Below are positions 43,151 through 53,036 of a stretch of 64,000 bases of DNA, one piece after another. The stretch is from the NCBI GenBank assembly GCA_002298165.1, contig DBMI01000059.1, forward strand, positions 57,524 to 121,523, read 5' to 3'. Origin of the DNA: Desulfarculales bacterium UBA702. Its GTDB lineage: Bacteria > Desulfobacterota > Syntrophobacteria > Syntrophobacterales > Syntrophobacteraceae. Positions within the stretch are counted from its first letter, which is position 1, and every line of letters starts with the position of its first letter. The notes under the pieces were generated by a model. The model made no database searches. It had not been told where the DNA came from and saw nothing but the letters and a program-made list of their open reading frames with translations. The position numbers were made by a program, and so were the translations under genes.

Positions 43151-44899
43151 ATGCGTTACTCACAAGCTTTCATCCATACATTATTCGAGGTGCCCAAGGA
43201 GGCGGAGACATCCTCTCATATTCTTCTGCTTCGCGGCTCCTTCATCAGCCCGCTCGCTGCCGGGCTCTACTCGCTTCTCCCGCTTGGCCATCGCACGGCC
43301 GAAAAAATCAAGTCCATAATACGCGAGGAACTGGACGCGATTGGGGGGCTGGAAATAACAATGCCGGTGCTAAACCCCGCCGAGCTGTGGAAAAAAACCG
43401 GGCGCTACTTCGATATAGGCGATGAGCTGATCCGCTTTAAAGACAGGCGCGACCGCGAATTTGTCCTGGCGATGACCCACGAGGAAGTCGTAACCGATAT
43501 CGCAAAGCAGTTCCTGCGCTCATACCGCGACCTACCGGTCATGCTCTACCAGATCCAGACAAAGATCCGGGACGAGGCCCGCCCTCGAGCCGGATTGCTT
43601 CGTGTGCGCGAGTTCTTCATGAAAGACGCCTATAGCTTTCATCGTGATTTTGAAGACCTGGATACCTATTATCCAAGGATTTTCAACGCCTATCTTAGAA
43701 TTTTCAAGCGCTGCGGCGTCAATTCGGTCCCTATAGAAGCCGATTCCGGCATAATGGGCGGGACGGGTTCCCATGAGTTCATGCTTGACTCGGAAAACGG
43801 CGAAGACCGGTTCGTTATCTGCCCGGCGTGCGGATACAAGGCCAATACCGAAAAGGCGGAAGGGCTGAAGCCCCTAACTCAACCCCCAGATGTTGCCACC
43901 CCTCACCCCATGGAAAAAGCAGCAACACCTGGAATAAAGACAATCGCCGATCTGATGCAATTTTTTGGAACCACTGAAGATCATTTCCTGAAGACGGTAG
44001 CATACGAAGCCGATGGAGAATTGGTTCTGGCCGCTGTTCGGGGCGATTTCAACGTCTCTCCCACAAAGCTTGCAAACCACCTGAAGGCGATACACCTGGA
44101 CTTCGCCTCTGAAGAGGCGCTGTCGAAAAAGGGCCTCCACGCCGGATTCCTTTCACCGGTTGGCATAAGCGGGGTCCGGATGGTCTTCGATACTTCGGTT
44201 GCCGACGATATCCTGTTTGTCGCCGGGGCAAACGAGCCGGACATGCACTACCGGAGTGTACTGCCGGGGCGGGATTTCAAAGTTGGCGATCGTCTGGATA
44301 TAGCCGAGGTTCGCGAAGGCGACATGTGCGCCGCATGCGGGAAGGGCGCGCTTGAAATACGACGCGGAATCGAGTTGGGCCACACCTTCAAGCTGGGGAC
44401 AAAGTACACCGCACCGGAGAGTATGGATGTGACCTATCTGGACGGCTCGAGCGGGCAGGCCCGGGTCATAATGGGCTGCTACGGCATTGGCGTGGAGAGG
44501 CTGATGGCGGCCGTTGTGGAAAGGTGGCACGATCAGTCCGGTATGCAGTTTCCGATAAGCATCGCGCCATACCATGTAATCGTCAGTCCTTTGGGCAAGG
44601 ACCCGGAGATTGTTAGTACAGCCGAAAGAATATACCTGCTTCTCAACAGCTCGCTCGACGTGTTGCTCGACGACCGCGACGAGTCCGCCGGAGTTAAATT
44701 AAAGGATGCCGATCTTTTGGGAATTCCCGTCCGGATCGTTGTCAGCCGAAAGCTGATGAAGACCGGAGAGGTGGAAGTAAAAGTACGCCAAACCGGCGAA
44801 GTCCGGATTTGCTCCGAAAAAGATCTGGATTCGGTGCTCAATGAAATATTTGAATCCCTCAAGCCTTCTCTTGAAGGCCTTCCCTATATGCCGGAGTAG
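43151..44899 (+). CDS. proS: Prolyl-tRNA synthetase (bacterial, with insertion domain)
   Basis: ProS charges tRNA-Pro with proline. The 582-residue class II enzyme has the bacterial layout: catalytic core (about 1-235) with [21 protein letters not shown] and [20 protein letters not shown]; an insertion domain (about 240-390) that edits mischarged Ala-tRNA-Pro; then motif 3 [16 protein letters not shown] and an anticodon-binding C-terminal domain with [18 protein letters not shown]. It is a single-gene transcript with a hairpin terminator 30 bases after the stop. Confidence 0.97.
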   Translation: MRYSQAFIHTLFEVPKEAETSSHILLLRGSFISPLAAGLYSLLPLGHRTAEKIKSIIREELDAIGGLEITMPVLNPAELWKKTGRYFDIGDELIRFKDRRDREFVLAMTHEEVVTDIAKQFLRSYRDLPVMLYQIQTKIRDEARPRAGLLRVREFFMKDAYSFHRDFEDLDTYYPRIFNAYLRIFKRCGVNSVPIEADSGIMGGTGSHEFMLDSENGEDRFVICPACGYKANTEKAEGLKPLTQPPDVATPHPMEKAATPGIKTIADLMQFFGTTEDHFLKTVAYEADGELVLAAVRGDFNVSPTKLANHLKAIHLDFASEEALSKKGLHAGFLSPVGISGVRMVFDTSVADDILFVAGANEPDMHYRSVLPGRDFKVGDRLDIAEVREGDMCAACGKGALEIRRGIELGHTFKLGTKYTAPESMDVTYLDGSSGQARVIMGCYGIGVERLMAAVVERWHDQSGMQFPISIAPYHVIVSPLGKDPEIVSTAERIYLLLNSSLDVLLDDRDESAGVKLKDADLLGIPVRIVVSRKLMKTGEVEVKVRQTGEVRICSEKDLDSVLNEIFESLKPSLEGLPYMPE

Positions 44900-44929
44900 G
44901 TAGTCTTCGAAGTCGAAAATCGTGCAAGG

Positions 44930-44957
44930 GGGCGGGCATATCGCCCGCCCTTCTCGT
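44930..44957 (+). terminator. Terminator of proS
   Basis: GGGCGGG, ATATCG-type loop and CCCGCCC form a strong 7-bp hairpin followed by TTCTCGTTT. The T-run is weak but the position fits a proS terminator. Confidence 0.6.
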
Positions 44958-45006
44958 TTAGTTCAAAGATAGCTCGATACCTAAACCCCTGCAGATAATC
45001 CGATGG

Positions 45007-45705
45007 CTAGGCACACATCCTTTCGGGAGAGCCGGTATATTTTGCCACTAAGCAGGTGAACCTTTTGGCCGGTTCGGGGATGTTCATGGCCGCGATCTTC
45101 AGAGGATCGGGCACGCCGTAAACAAGCCGGTTGGCGTCAGTATCCACCTGGACTATGGCACCATCAAGTGCAACGCCGGCAAAAAGCCCCCTGGTTTTGG
45201 AATAAGAAAGAATTTCAGCGCTAAGCTTGATGTCAGTAGATGCCTGCCCTGACCGCCCGATCGGGCCCGCCGCGACTGAAGCGGTTGCCCCAAGGGTTAG
45301 ATCTCCCCTGCCGAGCGCGTCAACACTTTTCTGAGTCATGAAAACGAGCACCAGATCGGTTACCTCGGCCCCGATCTGAAATCCGAAGCTTCCTCCTGCC
45401 AGGTTAAGAAAGGAAGGCGCGCTCCAGTTGCCATCGGGTTGCTTTCCTACGAAAACTCCCTGGCCAAAACGGGCGCCGACCCCAAAAGCCGCCTTGACAA
45501 CATTCGGATAGATCGCAATCCCCTTGGCATCCGCCAGCAGGTTTGCAGGGATCGAATTATCGGGAGTGGCCATAATCTCCTGAAGAACTGTGGCCGCTTT
45601 ATCAATCCGGATCATCTCGTCATCGACCGAAGCAGCCTTTGCTTGTGCGGGAATCAACGAAAAAACCAGACCTAATATCAGTAATGGAATAATCAAATAC
45701 CTCAT
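45007..45705 (-). CDS. SYLF-domain (Ysc84/DUF500) protein, exported, second copy
   Basis: ATG at 45705 has GGAGG five bases upstream. A signal peptide (MRYLIIPLLILGLVFSLIP, then AQAKA) precedes one SYLF domain, as in the paralogue at 4069-4764. Matching blocks include NLLADAKGIAIYPNVVKAAF, GGSFGFQIGAEVTDLV, AAGPIGRSGQASTDIKLSAE and KTRGLFAGVALDG. Sequence identity with the paralogue looks moderate, so duplication is old. Likely a periplasmic lipid- or surface-associated protein with no defined role. Confidence 0.86.
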   Translation of the reverse strand: MRYLIIPLLILGLVFSLIPAQAKAASVDDEMIRIDKAATVLQEIMATPDNSIPANLLADAKGIAIYPNVVKAAFGVGARFGQGVFVGKQPDGNWSAPSFLNLAGGSFGFQIGAEVTDLVLVFMTQKSVDALGRGDLTLGATASVAAGPIGRSGQASTDIKLSAEILSYSKTRGLFAGVALDGAIVQVDTDANRLVYGVPDPLKIAAMNIPEPAKRFTCLVAKYTGSPERMCA

Positions 45706-46152
45706 TTGAGCCTCCAAACAGAGGTAGTGGACACGTCGCTTTATCATGCCCACTGTTGGATTCAGCTTTATTGGCGGGCACGATAAAGCGCCCGTGCCAG
45801 CCTGATTGTCCCTGAATTCTTCAAATCTCTTTCACCATTTTCGAATTGAGTACTTTTTCAAATAAAAAGTAATCACTCGGCAAGGATAGGCTAATTTTCG
45901 GAGCAAATTTCTTCGAGGAAAGAATCTTTATCAGGAATCGACAAGTTATGATTATCCGCGAATTGCATTTTTAATAAGACGCTGATCATTGCTGATAGAT
46001 CGTGGAAATCTGTCGGTGTGCCTATATAAGTTATTGTTATATCAGCATAAAAAGTATAAATAAGAGGGCTGCGCGGCTAAACAGGCAAACCTGCACTCCC
46101 GGCCTTGTCGGCCTGCATCGACCGAAGGTCTCCGGACAATCCACGTGGGAAT
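45706..46152. other. Intergenic between asnS and SYLF genes
   Basis: About 450 bases precede the SYLF gene on the minus strand and follow the asnS stop. It is AT-rich in the middle. I see no conserved gene or RNA. A weak hairpin (GGCAC/GTGCC) near 45774-45797 is the only structure. Confidence 0.35.
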
Positions 46153-47547
46153 CTAAAATTCGGCGTGTCCTGGCGTTCTCGGAAAAGGGATAACTTCACG
46201 GATATTTGGAAGGCCCGTCACGAACTGCACGAGGCGCTCGAACCCCAAGCCGAACCCCGAATGTGGCGCGGAACCGAATTCGCGGAGTTCGACATACCAG
46301 CGGTAGTCCTCGACTGAGATTCCCTTTAGCTCCATTTGTTCGAGCAGCTTATCAAGGCGCTCTTCCCTTTGAGAGCCTCCGATAATTTCTCCCGTACCGG
46401 GGACAAGAATATCCATCGCGGCAACGGTTTTCCCGTCCTCGTTCACGCGCATATAGAAAGGCTTCAACGACCGTGGAAAATCGATTATTCCAACCGGCTT
46501 ATTGAAAACTTTCTCGGTCAGATATCGTTCGTGTTCGGCTTGCAGATCGCTTCCCCAGTCCACCGGAAATGCGAATTGTTCGCCCGATTTTTTGAGGAGT
46601 TCGACTGCCTCTGTATATGTAATCACCTCGAATGGACGGCTGACAACGGTCTCAAGCCTGCCCCGCAACTCCGGCTCGACAAATCGGGTGAAAAAATCGA
46701 GGTCCTCGGCGCATTCCTCGAGGACGACTTTGACAAGGTGCTTTATGAACTCCATTGCAAGATCGAGGTCGTCTTGGAGGTCATAGAAGGCCATCTCCGG
46801 CTCGACCATCCAGAATTCGGCAAGATGCCGGCTGGTGTTTGAGTTTTCGGCCCGAAATGTCGGCCCGAAGGTGTAAACCCTGCCGAGCGCCAGGGCGAAG
46901 ATTTCCGCCTGGAGCTGCCCGCTCACCGTGAGGTAGGCGGGGCGCGAAAAAAAATCCTCGCCGTAAGGATTTTCGCCATGAACGGTCCGAAGCGGATCCA
47001 GGGTAGTCACCCGGAAAGTTTCACCGGCCCCTTCGCAGTCGCTTGCGGTGATAATTGGGGTATTTAGATAATTAAATCCCCGCTCCTGGAAAAACCGGTG
47101 GATCGCAAAACCCAGCCGGTTTCGCACCCTGGCAACGGCGCCTATGGTGTTTGTCCTGGGGCGCAGATGCGCGATCTGGCGCAGGAATTCAAAGGAGTGG
47201 CGCTTTTTCTGGAGGGGATACACGGCCGGGTCGGCCCACCCGTAAAGCTCGATCCGATCCGCCTGGATCTCGACAGCCTGGCCCTTTCCCGGAGAGGGTG
47301 AAAGGATGCCTTCGACCAGTACGGCGCTGCCGGTGGTGATTTTTTCGAGCACCTCCCGGTATTCGGGGCGGTCCAGCGCGGCCACTACCTGTAGGCCTTT
47401 CAGCGAGGAACCATCGTTTAGCTCGATAAAGCTGACTCCGGCCTTCGAGTCGCGCCTGGTACGAACCCAACCCTGAACTCGAACAGTTTTTCCGGTGTAC
47501 TCATCCTCTTTGCCGAAAAGCTCGGAAATTCGAATCCCTTTTTCCAT
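46153..47547 (-). CDS. asnS: Asparaginyl-tRNA synthetase
   Basis: AsnS charges tRNA-Asn directly. ATG at 47547 gives 464 residues, the family length, with GGGGGAT about 10 bases upstream; the extra N-terminal codons in the open frame have no homology. Residues 15-110 form the OB-fold anticodon domain ([16 protein letters not shown]). The catalytic core has the class II motif 2 region [25 protein letters not shown] and motif 3 [19 protein letters not shown]. The C-terminal [10 protein letters not shown] is typical. A long untranslated leader follows to the PEP-CTERM gene. Confidence 0.97.
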   Translation of the reverse strand: MEKGIRISELFGKEDEYTGKTVRVQGWVRTRRDSKAGVSFIELNDGSSLKGLQVVAALDRPEYREVLEKITTGSAVLVEGILSPSPGKGQAVEIQADRIELYGWADPAVYPLQKKRHSFEFLRQIAHLRPRTNTIGAVARVRNRLGFAIHRFFQERGFNYLNTPIITASDCEGAGETFRVTTLDPLRTVHGENPYGEDFFSRPAYLTVSGQLQAEIFALALGRVYTFGPTFRAENSNTSRHLAEFWMVEPEMAFYDLQDDLDLAMEFIKHLVKVVLEECAEDLDFFTRFVEPELRGRLETVVSRPFEVITYTEAVELLKKSGEQFAFPVDWGSDLQAEHERYLTEKVFNKPVGIIDFPRSLKPFYMRVNEDGKTVAAMDILVPGTGEIIGGSQREERLDKLLEQMELKGISVEDYRWYVELREFGSAPHSGFGLGFERLVQFVTGLPNIREVIPFPRTPGHAEF

Positions 47548-47811
47548 ATCTGCCGGATCCCCCGCAATGGAGTAAATGATTACCTCACCAGAGTTTTTTA
47601 TAAGTCTTTTATCCTGCATACACCAGCATTCGTTAGCAAAATGCGTGATGCGGTGGAAGCAATGAGTAACATAAAAAAAGCATCGAAGATTGATGGGTTC
47701 CATGCGACCCGTCAACTAAAGGGCGGAATCTGGTTGCAGCACGGTCTCCCGGCCGTGCTACCCGCACGACCGAAGGTTCCCACGGGTGCCCACCCTGCGT
47801 TTTAAAGACGC

Positions 47812-47839
47812 CGGATTCCCGCCAGAAGCAAGCGGGAAT
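47812..47839. repeat. ATTCCCGC/GCGGGAAT palindrome
   Basis: GGATTCCCGCC, a short AGAAGCA loop and GCGGGAATG form one unit of the dispersed ATTCCCGC family. It is also found at 57906, 58288 and 63856-63963. Confidence 0.75.
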
Positions 47840-47984
47840 GGCGCATTTGGATATCCGGCTTTGCTGGAATTCCATCAAATCTCTTAAATTGACGGCCATG
47901 CGCCACGGCGGGATTCCCCCTATCAGGCATCTGTAGATGACCCTCACCTCAGAGTAAATGCGCCCTGCCGGGCGCACCATAAAA

Positions 47985-48017
47985 CAAAAAAGGGCAGGCC
48001 CCTTAAAAGGCCTGCCC
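47985..48017 (-). terminator. Rho-independent terminator of the PEP-CTERM gene
   Basis: On the minus strand GGGCAGGCC and GGCCTGCCC pair perfectly and are followed by six T. It lies 40 bases after the gene's stop. Confidence 0.92.
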
Positions 48018-48057
48018 ATTGTTTCCAACATTGTTGGCTGTCGCCAGGTTTAGCTTC

Positions 48058-48867
48058 TTACCCTCGTTTTCTCATCCTGAAAGCTGTAAGACCGGCCAGC
48101 CCAGAGGCAAGGAGCATCCAAGTCGATGGCTCGGGCACCGTGCCCGGAGGAGGGGGAGGAGCCTGGCTGAAGCCATCGAGATATACATACATCGCATGCG
48201 CCGACGGCGTGCAATCCCTGGCTAATGCGGTAAGCGTCAGGTTGTCTCCGACACTAACGCCGAGCGCAGCAAGGTCGAGTTCCTCGACGTACCAGCCCGG
48301 ATAGGACGAGTTATTCCCGGTGCTGTATTTCCAACCATTATCTGTTGTCCAGAAGCCGCCGTCCTGTTCGTACTTCTTATAATCGTAAATCGTGGCACCT
48401 GTTGTATTGTCCTTGATGCTTACTTCAAAAAACGGCGTTTGCGAGTAGGCATGGCCGGAAATTTCGAGGACCGCGGCCCATTCGAAAAAGAGCTTTCCGG
48501 GGGTGCTTCCTGTAACATTTGCGCTCTGCGAAATCCAGTTATAAATATTTCCGCCGCCGCTGTAACCCCAGGCTAGACTATCGCCGATTCGGGCAGCCTG
48601 GTTATTGTATGATTTAGGAATACCTACGATGGGATCAGTGCCGGGGTTGACATTGGCAACTGCCGTCCCGCCATTGGTTCCAGGACTCCAGGTGGTCAGT
48701 CCTGTCCCGGCGCTGCCGTATGTAGTCGGGCCATAATAAGTCTGTGAACCGAGGGTCCAACCGTCGAGAGTGCCGCTATCGAAGTTGCCATTCACAAAAT
48801 TTACGTCCGCGTAGGCGGGCGCGCACAAAAGAAGTGCCAGTGCCACTGCCAGAAAAACCCTTTTCAT
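48058..48867 (-). CDS. PEP-CTERM sorting-domain protein, secreted
   Basis: The 269-residue protein has a signal peptide (MKRVFLAVALALLLCAPAYA) and a Gly/Thr/Asn-rich beta-rich ectodomain opening VNFVNGNFDSGTLDGW, as in carbohydrate-binding-like modules. Before the C-terminus come PPPPP-Gly, then VPEPSTWMLLASGLAGLTAF and RMRKRG, the exosortase recognition tripartite signal. It should be exported, processed by an exosortase and anchored or released at the surface, often in polysaccharide-rich biofilm material. No exosortase gene lies in the window. It is a single-gene transcript with its own terminator. Confidence 0.92.
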   Translation of the reverse strand: MKRVFLAVALALLLCAPAYADVNFVNGNFDSGTLDGWTLGSQTYYGPTTYGSAGTGLTTWSPGTNGGTAVANVNPGTDPIVGIPKSYNNQAARIGDSLAWGYSGGGNIYNWISQSANVTGSTPGKLFFEWAAVLEISGHAYSQTPFFEVSIKDNTTGATIYDYKKYEQDGGFWTTDNGWKYSTGNNSSYPGWYVEELDLAALGVSVGDNLTLTALARDCTPSAHAMYVYLDGFSQAPPPPPGTVPEPSTWMLLASGLAGLTAFRMRKRG

Positions 48868-49545
48868 TGTCCTCTCCTTTAAATGATTGCCGGACTCAAA
48901 AAGAACTCCTTTTGAAGTTCCTCACCTTTACTTAGACCTATGAAGAAATACATGCCTAAAACAAATTGCTTGATGTATATTTAAGCAAATCTCGTGTCTG
49001 ACCACTAAGCCACTGATTTAACTTTATTTTTTCAGCTAGCGCCAGTGGAGAACTATTCAAAATTTGCAAAGCAAACCGACAGTCCAAATTGGAAGCAGTG
49101 TCAATTGAGCCGAAAACATCATTGTTTTTAGCGGCTTATAACTCCCGCAATCAAATTGTAAAACTTTCCGACAGTCTTAAGTGACGAGTGGGAGCAGATT
49201 ACAATCTAAAGAGTGGACTCAATTGATTAAACAAAAAATGTGTTTTTTTAAGGTTGGCCCTAGTTGACCCTAATATCAGACTAATCTTCGAGTATTTATA
49301 TTAGGTTCGAGGCTAATTCTCCTCCAAAGATTGCTTATTATCCGCGAACTACTAATATGCTTGACTCTCAAATAGATTGACCTCAGGGATTTGTAGAAGG
49401 GTATGCAATGAGCACTGGATTTGGAGCCGTTCAAGCGGCTCTACTCTGCCCAAAGACAAAGAGAGCGGGGGCGCTCAAAGCCCAATTCCTTTTGCGGCAA
49501 TGTCATCTCAATTTACGGCGCTTCCGGAGGCGCTTGTGCTCCGCG

Positions 49546-49563
49546 CCCGGATATGAATCCGGG
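49546..49563. repeat. CCCGGAT/ATCCGGG palindrome, copy 1
   Basis: CCCGGATATGAATCCGGG, with the left flank CTTGTGCTCCGCG, matches the copies at 53754 and 53924. Confidence 0.7.
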
Positions 49564-49602
49564 ATACCCGCCAGGGCCATGATGCGAAACCATTGTCACA
49601 TT

Positions 49603-49630
49603 GTAGGGGCAAAAGATTTTTTGCCCCTAC
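49603..49630. repeat. GGGGCAAAA palindrome, copy 3
   Basis: GTAGGGGCAAAAGA then TTTTTTGCCCCTAC is a full fold-back. The flank GGGCCATGATGCGAAACC also matches copy 2 at 10976. Confidence 0.82.
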
Positions 49631-49659
49631 ATGCCAATCTTCATTCTTATTTTTAGATC

Positions 49660-50358
49660 ATGAACCTATACGTCGGCACCAGCGGATACTCATACAAGGA
49701 ATGGAAGGGTACTTTTTACCCCGAAGATCTACCGGCAAAGCGGATGCTAAACTATTACGGCGAGCGATTCAAAACCGTCGAGATTAACAATACCTTTTAT
49801 CGCATGCCCAAAGAGTCGGTCTTAAACGCATGGGCCGGCGAGGTTCCAGATGATTTTAAATTCGTGTTGAAAGCACCGCGGCGGATTACTCATCTGCAGC
49901 GGTTAAAAGATGCAGGCGATTCGGTCTCTTATCTGTTCGAAGCAGCGGATGCGCTGAAAGAGCGCCTGGGGCCGCTGTTGTTCCAACTGCCGCCGAATCT
50001 GAAAAAGGATGTGGCGCGATTGAGCGACTTTCTTGCCTTGCTGCCGCCGCATCATAGAATTGCATTCGAATTTCGCCATCAATCCTGGTTTGACGATGAG
50101 GTCTTCGGGCTTCTTAAGGATCGTTGGGCCGCGCTGTGCATCGCCGAGGCTGAGAACGACCTTGAGGTTCCCTTTGTCTCGACCGGAGATTGGGGGTATC
50201 TGCGGTTGCGGAGGCCGGACTATGGTGATGCGGAACTGAGGAAGTGGGTGAATCTCGTGCAGGAACAGAGTTGGAAGGATGTATTTGTATTTTTCAAGCA
50301 CGAGGATGAAGGAAAGGCCCCGCAATTGGCGAGCAGGTTTTTCCGGTTGGCTGCATAA
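49660..50358 (+). CDS. DUF72-family protein
   Basis: The 232-residue protein belongs to the DUF72 (YecE-like) family, a TIM-barrel protein of uncertain function, though sometimes linked to DNA or sugar chemistry. It opens MNLYVGTSGYSYKEWKGTFY, with PEDLPAKRMLNYYGERFKTVEINNTFYRMP (split) and FKAPRRITHLQRLKDA, all family landmarks, and FVFFKHEDEGKAP near the end. It stands alone and converges with the PAS gene at 50405, 46 bases away. No substrate can be inferred. Confidence 0.9.
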   Translation: MNLYVGTSGYSYKEWKGTFYPEDLPAKRMLNYYGERFKTVEINNTFYRMPKESVLNAWAGEVPDDFKFVLKAPRRITHLQRLKDAGDSVSYLFEAADALKERLGPLLFQLPPNLKKDVARLSDFLALLPPHHRIAFEFRHQSWFDDEVFGLLKDRWAALCIAEAENDLEVPFVSTGDWGYLRLRRPDYGDAELRKWVNLVQEQSWKDVFVFFKHEDEGKAPQLASRFFRLAA

Positions 50359-50404
50359 ATTCAATCCTGCGGTTGCGCGGCGAAGTTGGGTTGCATTGAA
50401 TTTC

Positions 50405-50989
50405 TTATCCTCTAATTTCGGCCTTCACTTTTTCATAGCAGGCAGGGCAAATACCATGTGAAAAATCCTTTTTGGAATGGGTCGAAAAATACTGCTCGAC
50501 GCTTCGCCAGAATCCTTCATCATCTCGAATGTTTTTGCAATAAGCGCATATAGGCAATATATCGCGAAGCGCCTCTATTTCAGATTCGTGATACTTTTTA
50601 ATTGCTTCCTGTGCTTCAACCCGGTCAGTGACGTCAATGCAACTTCCGATGTACCCCTGAAAAGTCCCTTCCGGGGAATAGAAAGGGGCTCCTCGGTCGA
50701 AAATCCAGCGATAAACCCCATCATTGCGCATGAGGCGATATTCCATTTCAAACGGCACCCTTTCACGAAAGGAGTCCCGGTAAATACATAGACACCTTTC
50801 AAGGTCATCGTGATGTACTCCTTCCGCCCACCCATTACCAAGCTCTTTTTCAATGCCGCGCCCCGTGAACTCCAGCCAGCGTTCATTGAAGTAATCACAT
50901 TCACCAGTTGTGTCGGAACGCCAGATCATGATTGGAGCTTGTTGAACAATCGTATGGTACTCAGTGATAGAGAGGTAGCTTTGCTTCAT
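50405..50989 (-). CDS. PAS-domain protein with C-terminal Cys-rich tail
   Basis: ATG at 50989 has AGGAG six bases upstream, replacing a longer frame whose first 107 codons look non-coding. Residues 10-130 form a PAS/PAC sensor (TGECDYFNERWLEFTGRG, then MRNDGVYRWIFDRGAPFY). The C-terminal segment ILPICAYCKNIRDDEGFWRS and HGICPACYEKVKAEIRG carries two CxxC pairs, common at the ends of PAS response proteins in Desulfobacterota. There is no kinase, cyclase or output domain. It probably senses a small ligand or redox state for an unlinked partner. Confidence 0.83.
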   Translation of the reverse strand: MKQSYLSITEYHTIVQQAPIMIWRSDTTGECDYFNERWLEFTGRGIEKELGNGWAEGVHHDDLERCLCIYRDSFRERVPFEMEYRLMRNDGVYRWIFDRGAPFYSPEGTFQGYIGSCIDVTDRVEAQEAIKKYHESEIEALRDILPICAYCKNIRDDEGFWRSVEQYFSTHSKKDFSHGICPACYEKVKAEIRG

Positions 50990-51427
50990 GTTGATCTCCT
51001 GGGCTAGAGACAACGCCATTGCAACTGAGAATGCCTGGTACGTGGATGGATCATGAAGAGGAAAAGCTTTACACTTCAGGAGAAACTTGCAAATCATATA
51101 ACATTTAGCACCCCCTAACCAATGAAATTCACTGGTGGTGCCCCCTGGGTCAGGCAATATTTTTGGCCTCGCCGCCGATTTCGGCAAGCAGATTGAGGTG
51201 TGCCGCCAGGTTAGTGTAATCGATAAAAGAATAATCACGACCATCAATAAGTTGCATACAGCGCCCGGATCACGGAACCAAATACCTGCCCGACGCCTGT
51301 CATGCAACAAATCACCCTGAGTAATGATCGATCATAATACTTGAATTCTTCGCCCCGCTTACTTGATAATGCGACTCTGGAGTATCGCTCTGTCTAATCA
51401 GGCCATAAGCATTTTGCAGGAGTGGAT
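50990..51427. other. Divergent region before the DUF5685 gene
   Basis: The stretch separates the minus-strand PAS gene from the plus-strand DUF5685 gene. It presumably holds both promoters. I see no small gene, RNA or repeat. Confidence 0.4.
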
Positions 51428-52783
51428 ATGTTTGGGTTAATGAGATCTTGCACCTGCTTTCAGACCAGTGACCAGAAACATCTTCGTCGTCTTCACTACT
51501 GCGGGACATGTAAGACCATAGGAAGACTCTACGGACAGAAATCCAGGTTCCTTCTAAACAGTGATGCGGTATTCCTGGGAGAGCTGCTTTCGGCAATTTC
51601 GAAAACGGATGAAACCCTCAATGAGTGGCACCGGGCCTATCAGTCCTATTGCTGCTTTTCCATGCCTGCCAACCTCGCCGACATGCCGCTCTCGCTTCAG
51701 GTTGCAGCGACCGTGACTCTTTTCAATGCGCAGTTCAAGATAGCCGATCAGATCACGGATTCGAAGCACAGCCCGTGGGTCTTTCCTCAATGGTTCTTCT
51801 CGGGGAGCTTTCATGCTGCCGCAAAAAGGCTGAAATTTTGGGGATTTCCGATCTCGGAGCTGAGGGAATGTTCGAACATCCAGACCGAAAGAGAAGTCGA
51901 GGCAGAAGATGATTCAGCGCGGCAATCCGCCGGTGAAATTCTGGCCTTTCTGGCTGAGTCCACTGGTACTGCTACCGCACTCGTTTTCAAGCACGGGGTG
52001 CGAATAGTTGGGGAACCCGCGGCCCAAGAGGAGATGTATGCACTCGGCCGTACCTTCGGGGCAATGATTTACCTGCTTGATGCTTTGGAAGATTTTTATA
52101 AAGATTTCCGGAACGGGCATTTCAATGCGCTGAAGGCCGCTTTCAAACTCTCATGCGAAAGGCTCCCCGCCAATCATCGTGAAACGATCACTCAGACGAT
52201 CAGGGGACTCGCGGCGGATGTCGAGAGTACGCTGGCTCGTTTGCCGATCTCCAAGACTCGTGCTGAACAATTCTCGGAGCGGCTGCGAACCAATCTTTCA
52301 ATCAGACTGGATGGCAAACGAGTGCCGAACCGCGCATGCAGGGCCCTGCCCGGACCGACGATATCCTTTCGCGAACGTTTTCAAACAGCCATGGCGACCG
52401 GCAAATCGATGGCCGACAAATATGTGAAATCAGAAAGATCCGTTTTCAACAGGTGCATGTCACCTTTCGTGTTTGCCTCGGCGTGGTTTGCGGGCTTTTT
52501 GTTACCGAATCACACTCGGTCCGCTACTTCCTATCGTGAATGCATGGAGAAGGCCTCCAATCTGATGTTGCTGGGGTCGGCCCTGCGTCCCGCAATTTCC
52601 GCTCCGCTATATTTTTCCTCCATTTCCGGCCCGGAACTGCCGGGAGGCCCTGATTTGCCTCAAAGCTCCGGCTTGAAAAAAAAGCCGGAAGAAGGCCAGT
52701 CATGGTGCGACGGATGCGACTGCTGCGGCGAATGTCCATGCGGCTGTTGCAGTTGCGGCGACTGCGCTGACTGCTCATGTTGA
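51428..52783 (+). CDS. DUF5685-like protein with extreme Cys-rich tail
   Basis: ATG at 51428 has AGGAG five bases upstream; a GTG two codons earlier is less likely. The 451-residue protein opens FGLMRSCTCFQTSD and RRLHYCGTCKTIGRLYGQ, the DUF5685 opening. The middle is helical (about 60-300) and has FGAMIYLLDALEDFYKDF. The last 25 residues contain 12 Cys spaced as CDGCDCCGECPCGC and CSCGDCADCSC. Such tails are seen in a few related membrane-associated proteins, but a metal cluster, disulfide network or modified peptide are all possible. A terminator follows 120 bases later. Confidence 0.72.
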   Translation: MFGLMRSCTCFQTSDQKHLRRLHYCGTCKTIGRLYGQKSRFLLNSDAVFLGELLSAISKTDETLNEWHRAYQSYCCFSMPANLADMPLSLQVAATVTLFNAQFKIADQITDSKHSPWVFPQWFFSGSFHAAAKRLKFWGFPISELRECSNIQTEREVEAEDDSARQSAGEILAFLAESTGTATALVFKHGVRIVGEPAAQEEMYALGRTFGAMIYLLDALEDFYKDFRNGHFNALKAAFKLSCERLPANHRETITQTIRGLAADVESTLARLPISKTRAEQFSERLRTNLSIRLDGKRVPNRACRALPGPTISFRERFQTAMATGKSMADKYVKSERSVFNRCMSPFVFASAWFAGFLLPNHTRSATSYRECMEKASNLMLLGSALRPAISAPLYFSSISGPELPGGPDLPQSSGLKKKPEEGQSWCDGCDCCGECPCGCCSCGDCADCSC

Positions 52784-52902
52784 TTGGGCTTTTGCGAGGC
52801 GCATAAGCGGTTCAATCCGGCCGCTCGAATTGATCCCGGTTGACATCCTGCCCAAATTCCCTATGGTGATGATTATCATTATCCGCAATGGCGAACAGTC
52901 GA

Positions 52903-52941
52903 CCCGGAAAGAAGGCCTTTTTCCTTTCCGGGCTTTTATTT
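52903..52941 (+). terminator. Rho-independent terminator after the DUF5685 gene
   Basis: CCCGGAAAG pairs with CTTTCCGGG around a 12-base loop and is followed by CTTTTATTT. Confidence 0.83.
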
Positions 52942-53036
52942 GTCGCATTACAATTAATACCAATCGGTTGCACGAAGATAGCTCCTGTTCGCGATCGATT
53001 CCTTGCGCGCAAGAAACCATAAAAGCGGAGAATAGA

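Larger units (their letters stand above)
47548..48057. other. Intergenic upstream of asnS with one ATTCCCGC repeat
   Basis: Contains the asnS leader, an ATTCCCGC repeat and the terminator of the PEP-CTERM gene. No gene or RNA is seen. Confidence 0.4.
48868..49659. other. Repeat-containing intergenic stretch before DUF72
   Basis: About 790 bases with low GC in the first half. Near 49508-49565 and 49561-49630 it has two dispersed palindrome units, listed separately. I see no gene. The upstream part holds the PEP-CTERM promoter. Confidence 0.45.

Noticed and set aside
50990..51310. 107-residue N-terminal extension of the PAS protein
   Set aside because: The extension has no domain and the ATG at 50989 has a well-spaced AGGAG.
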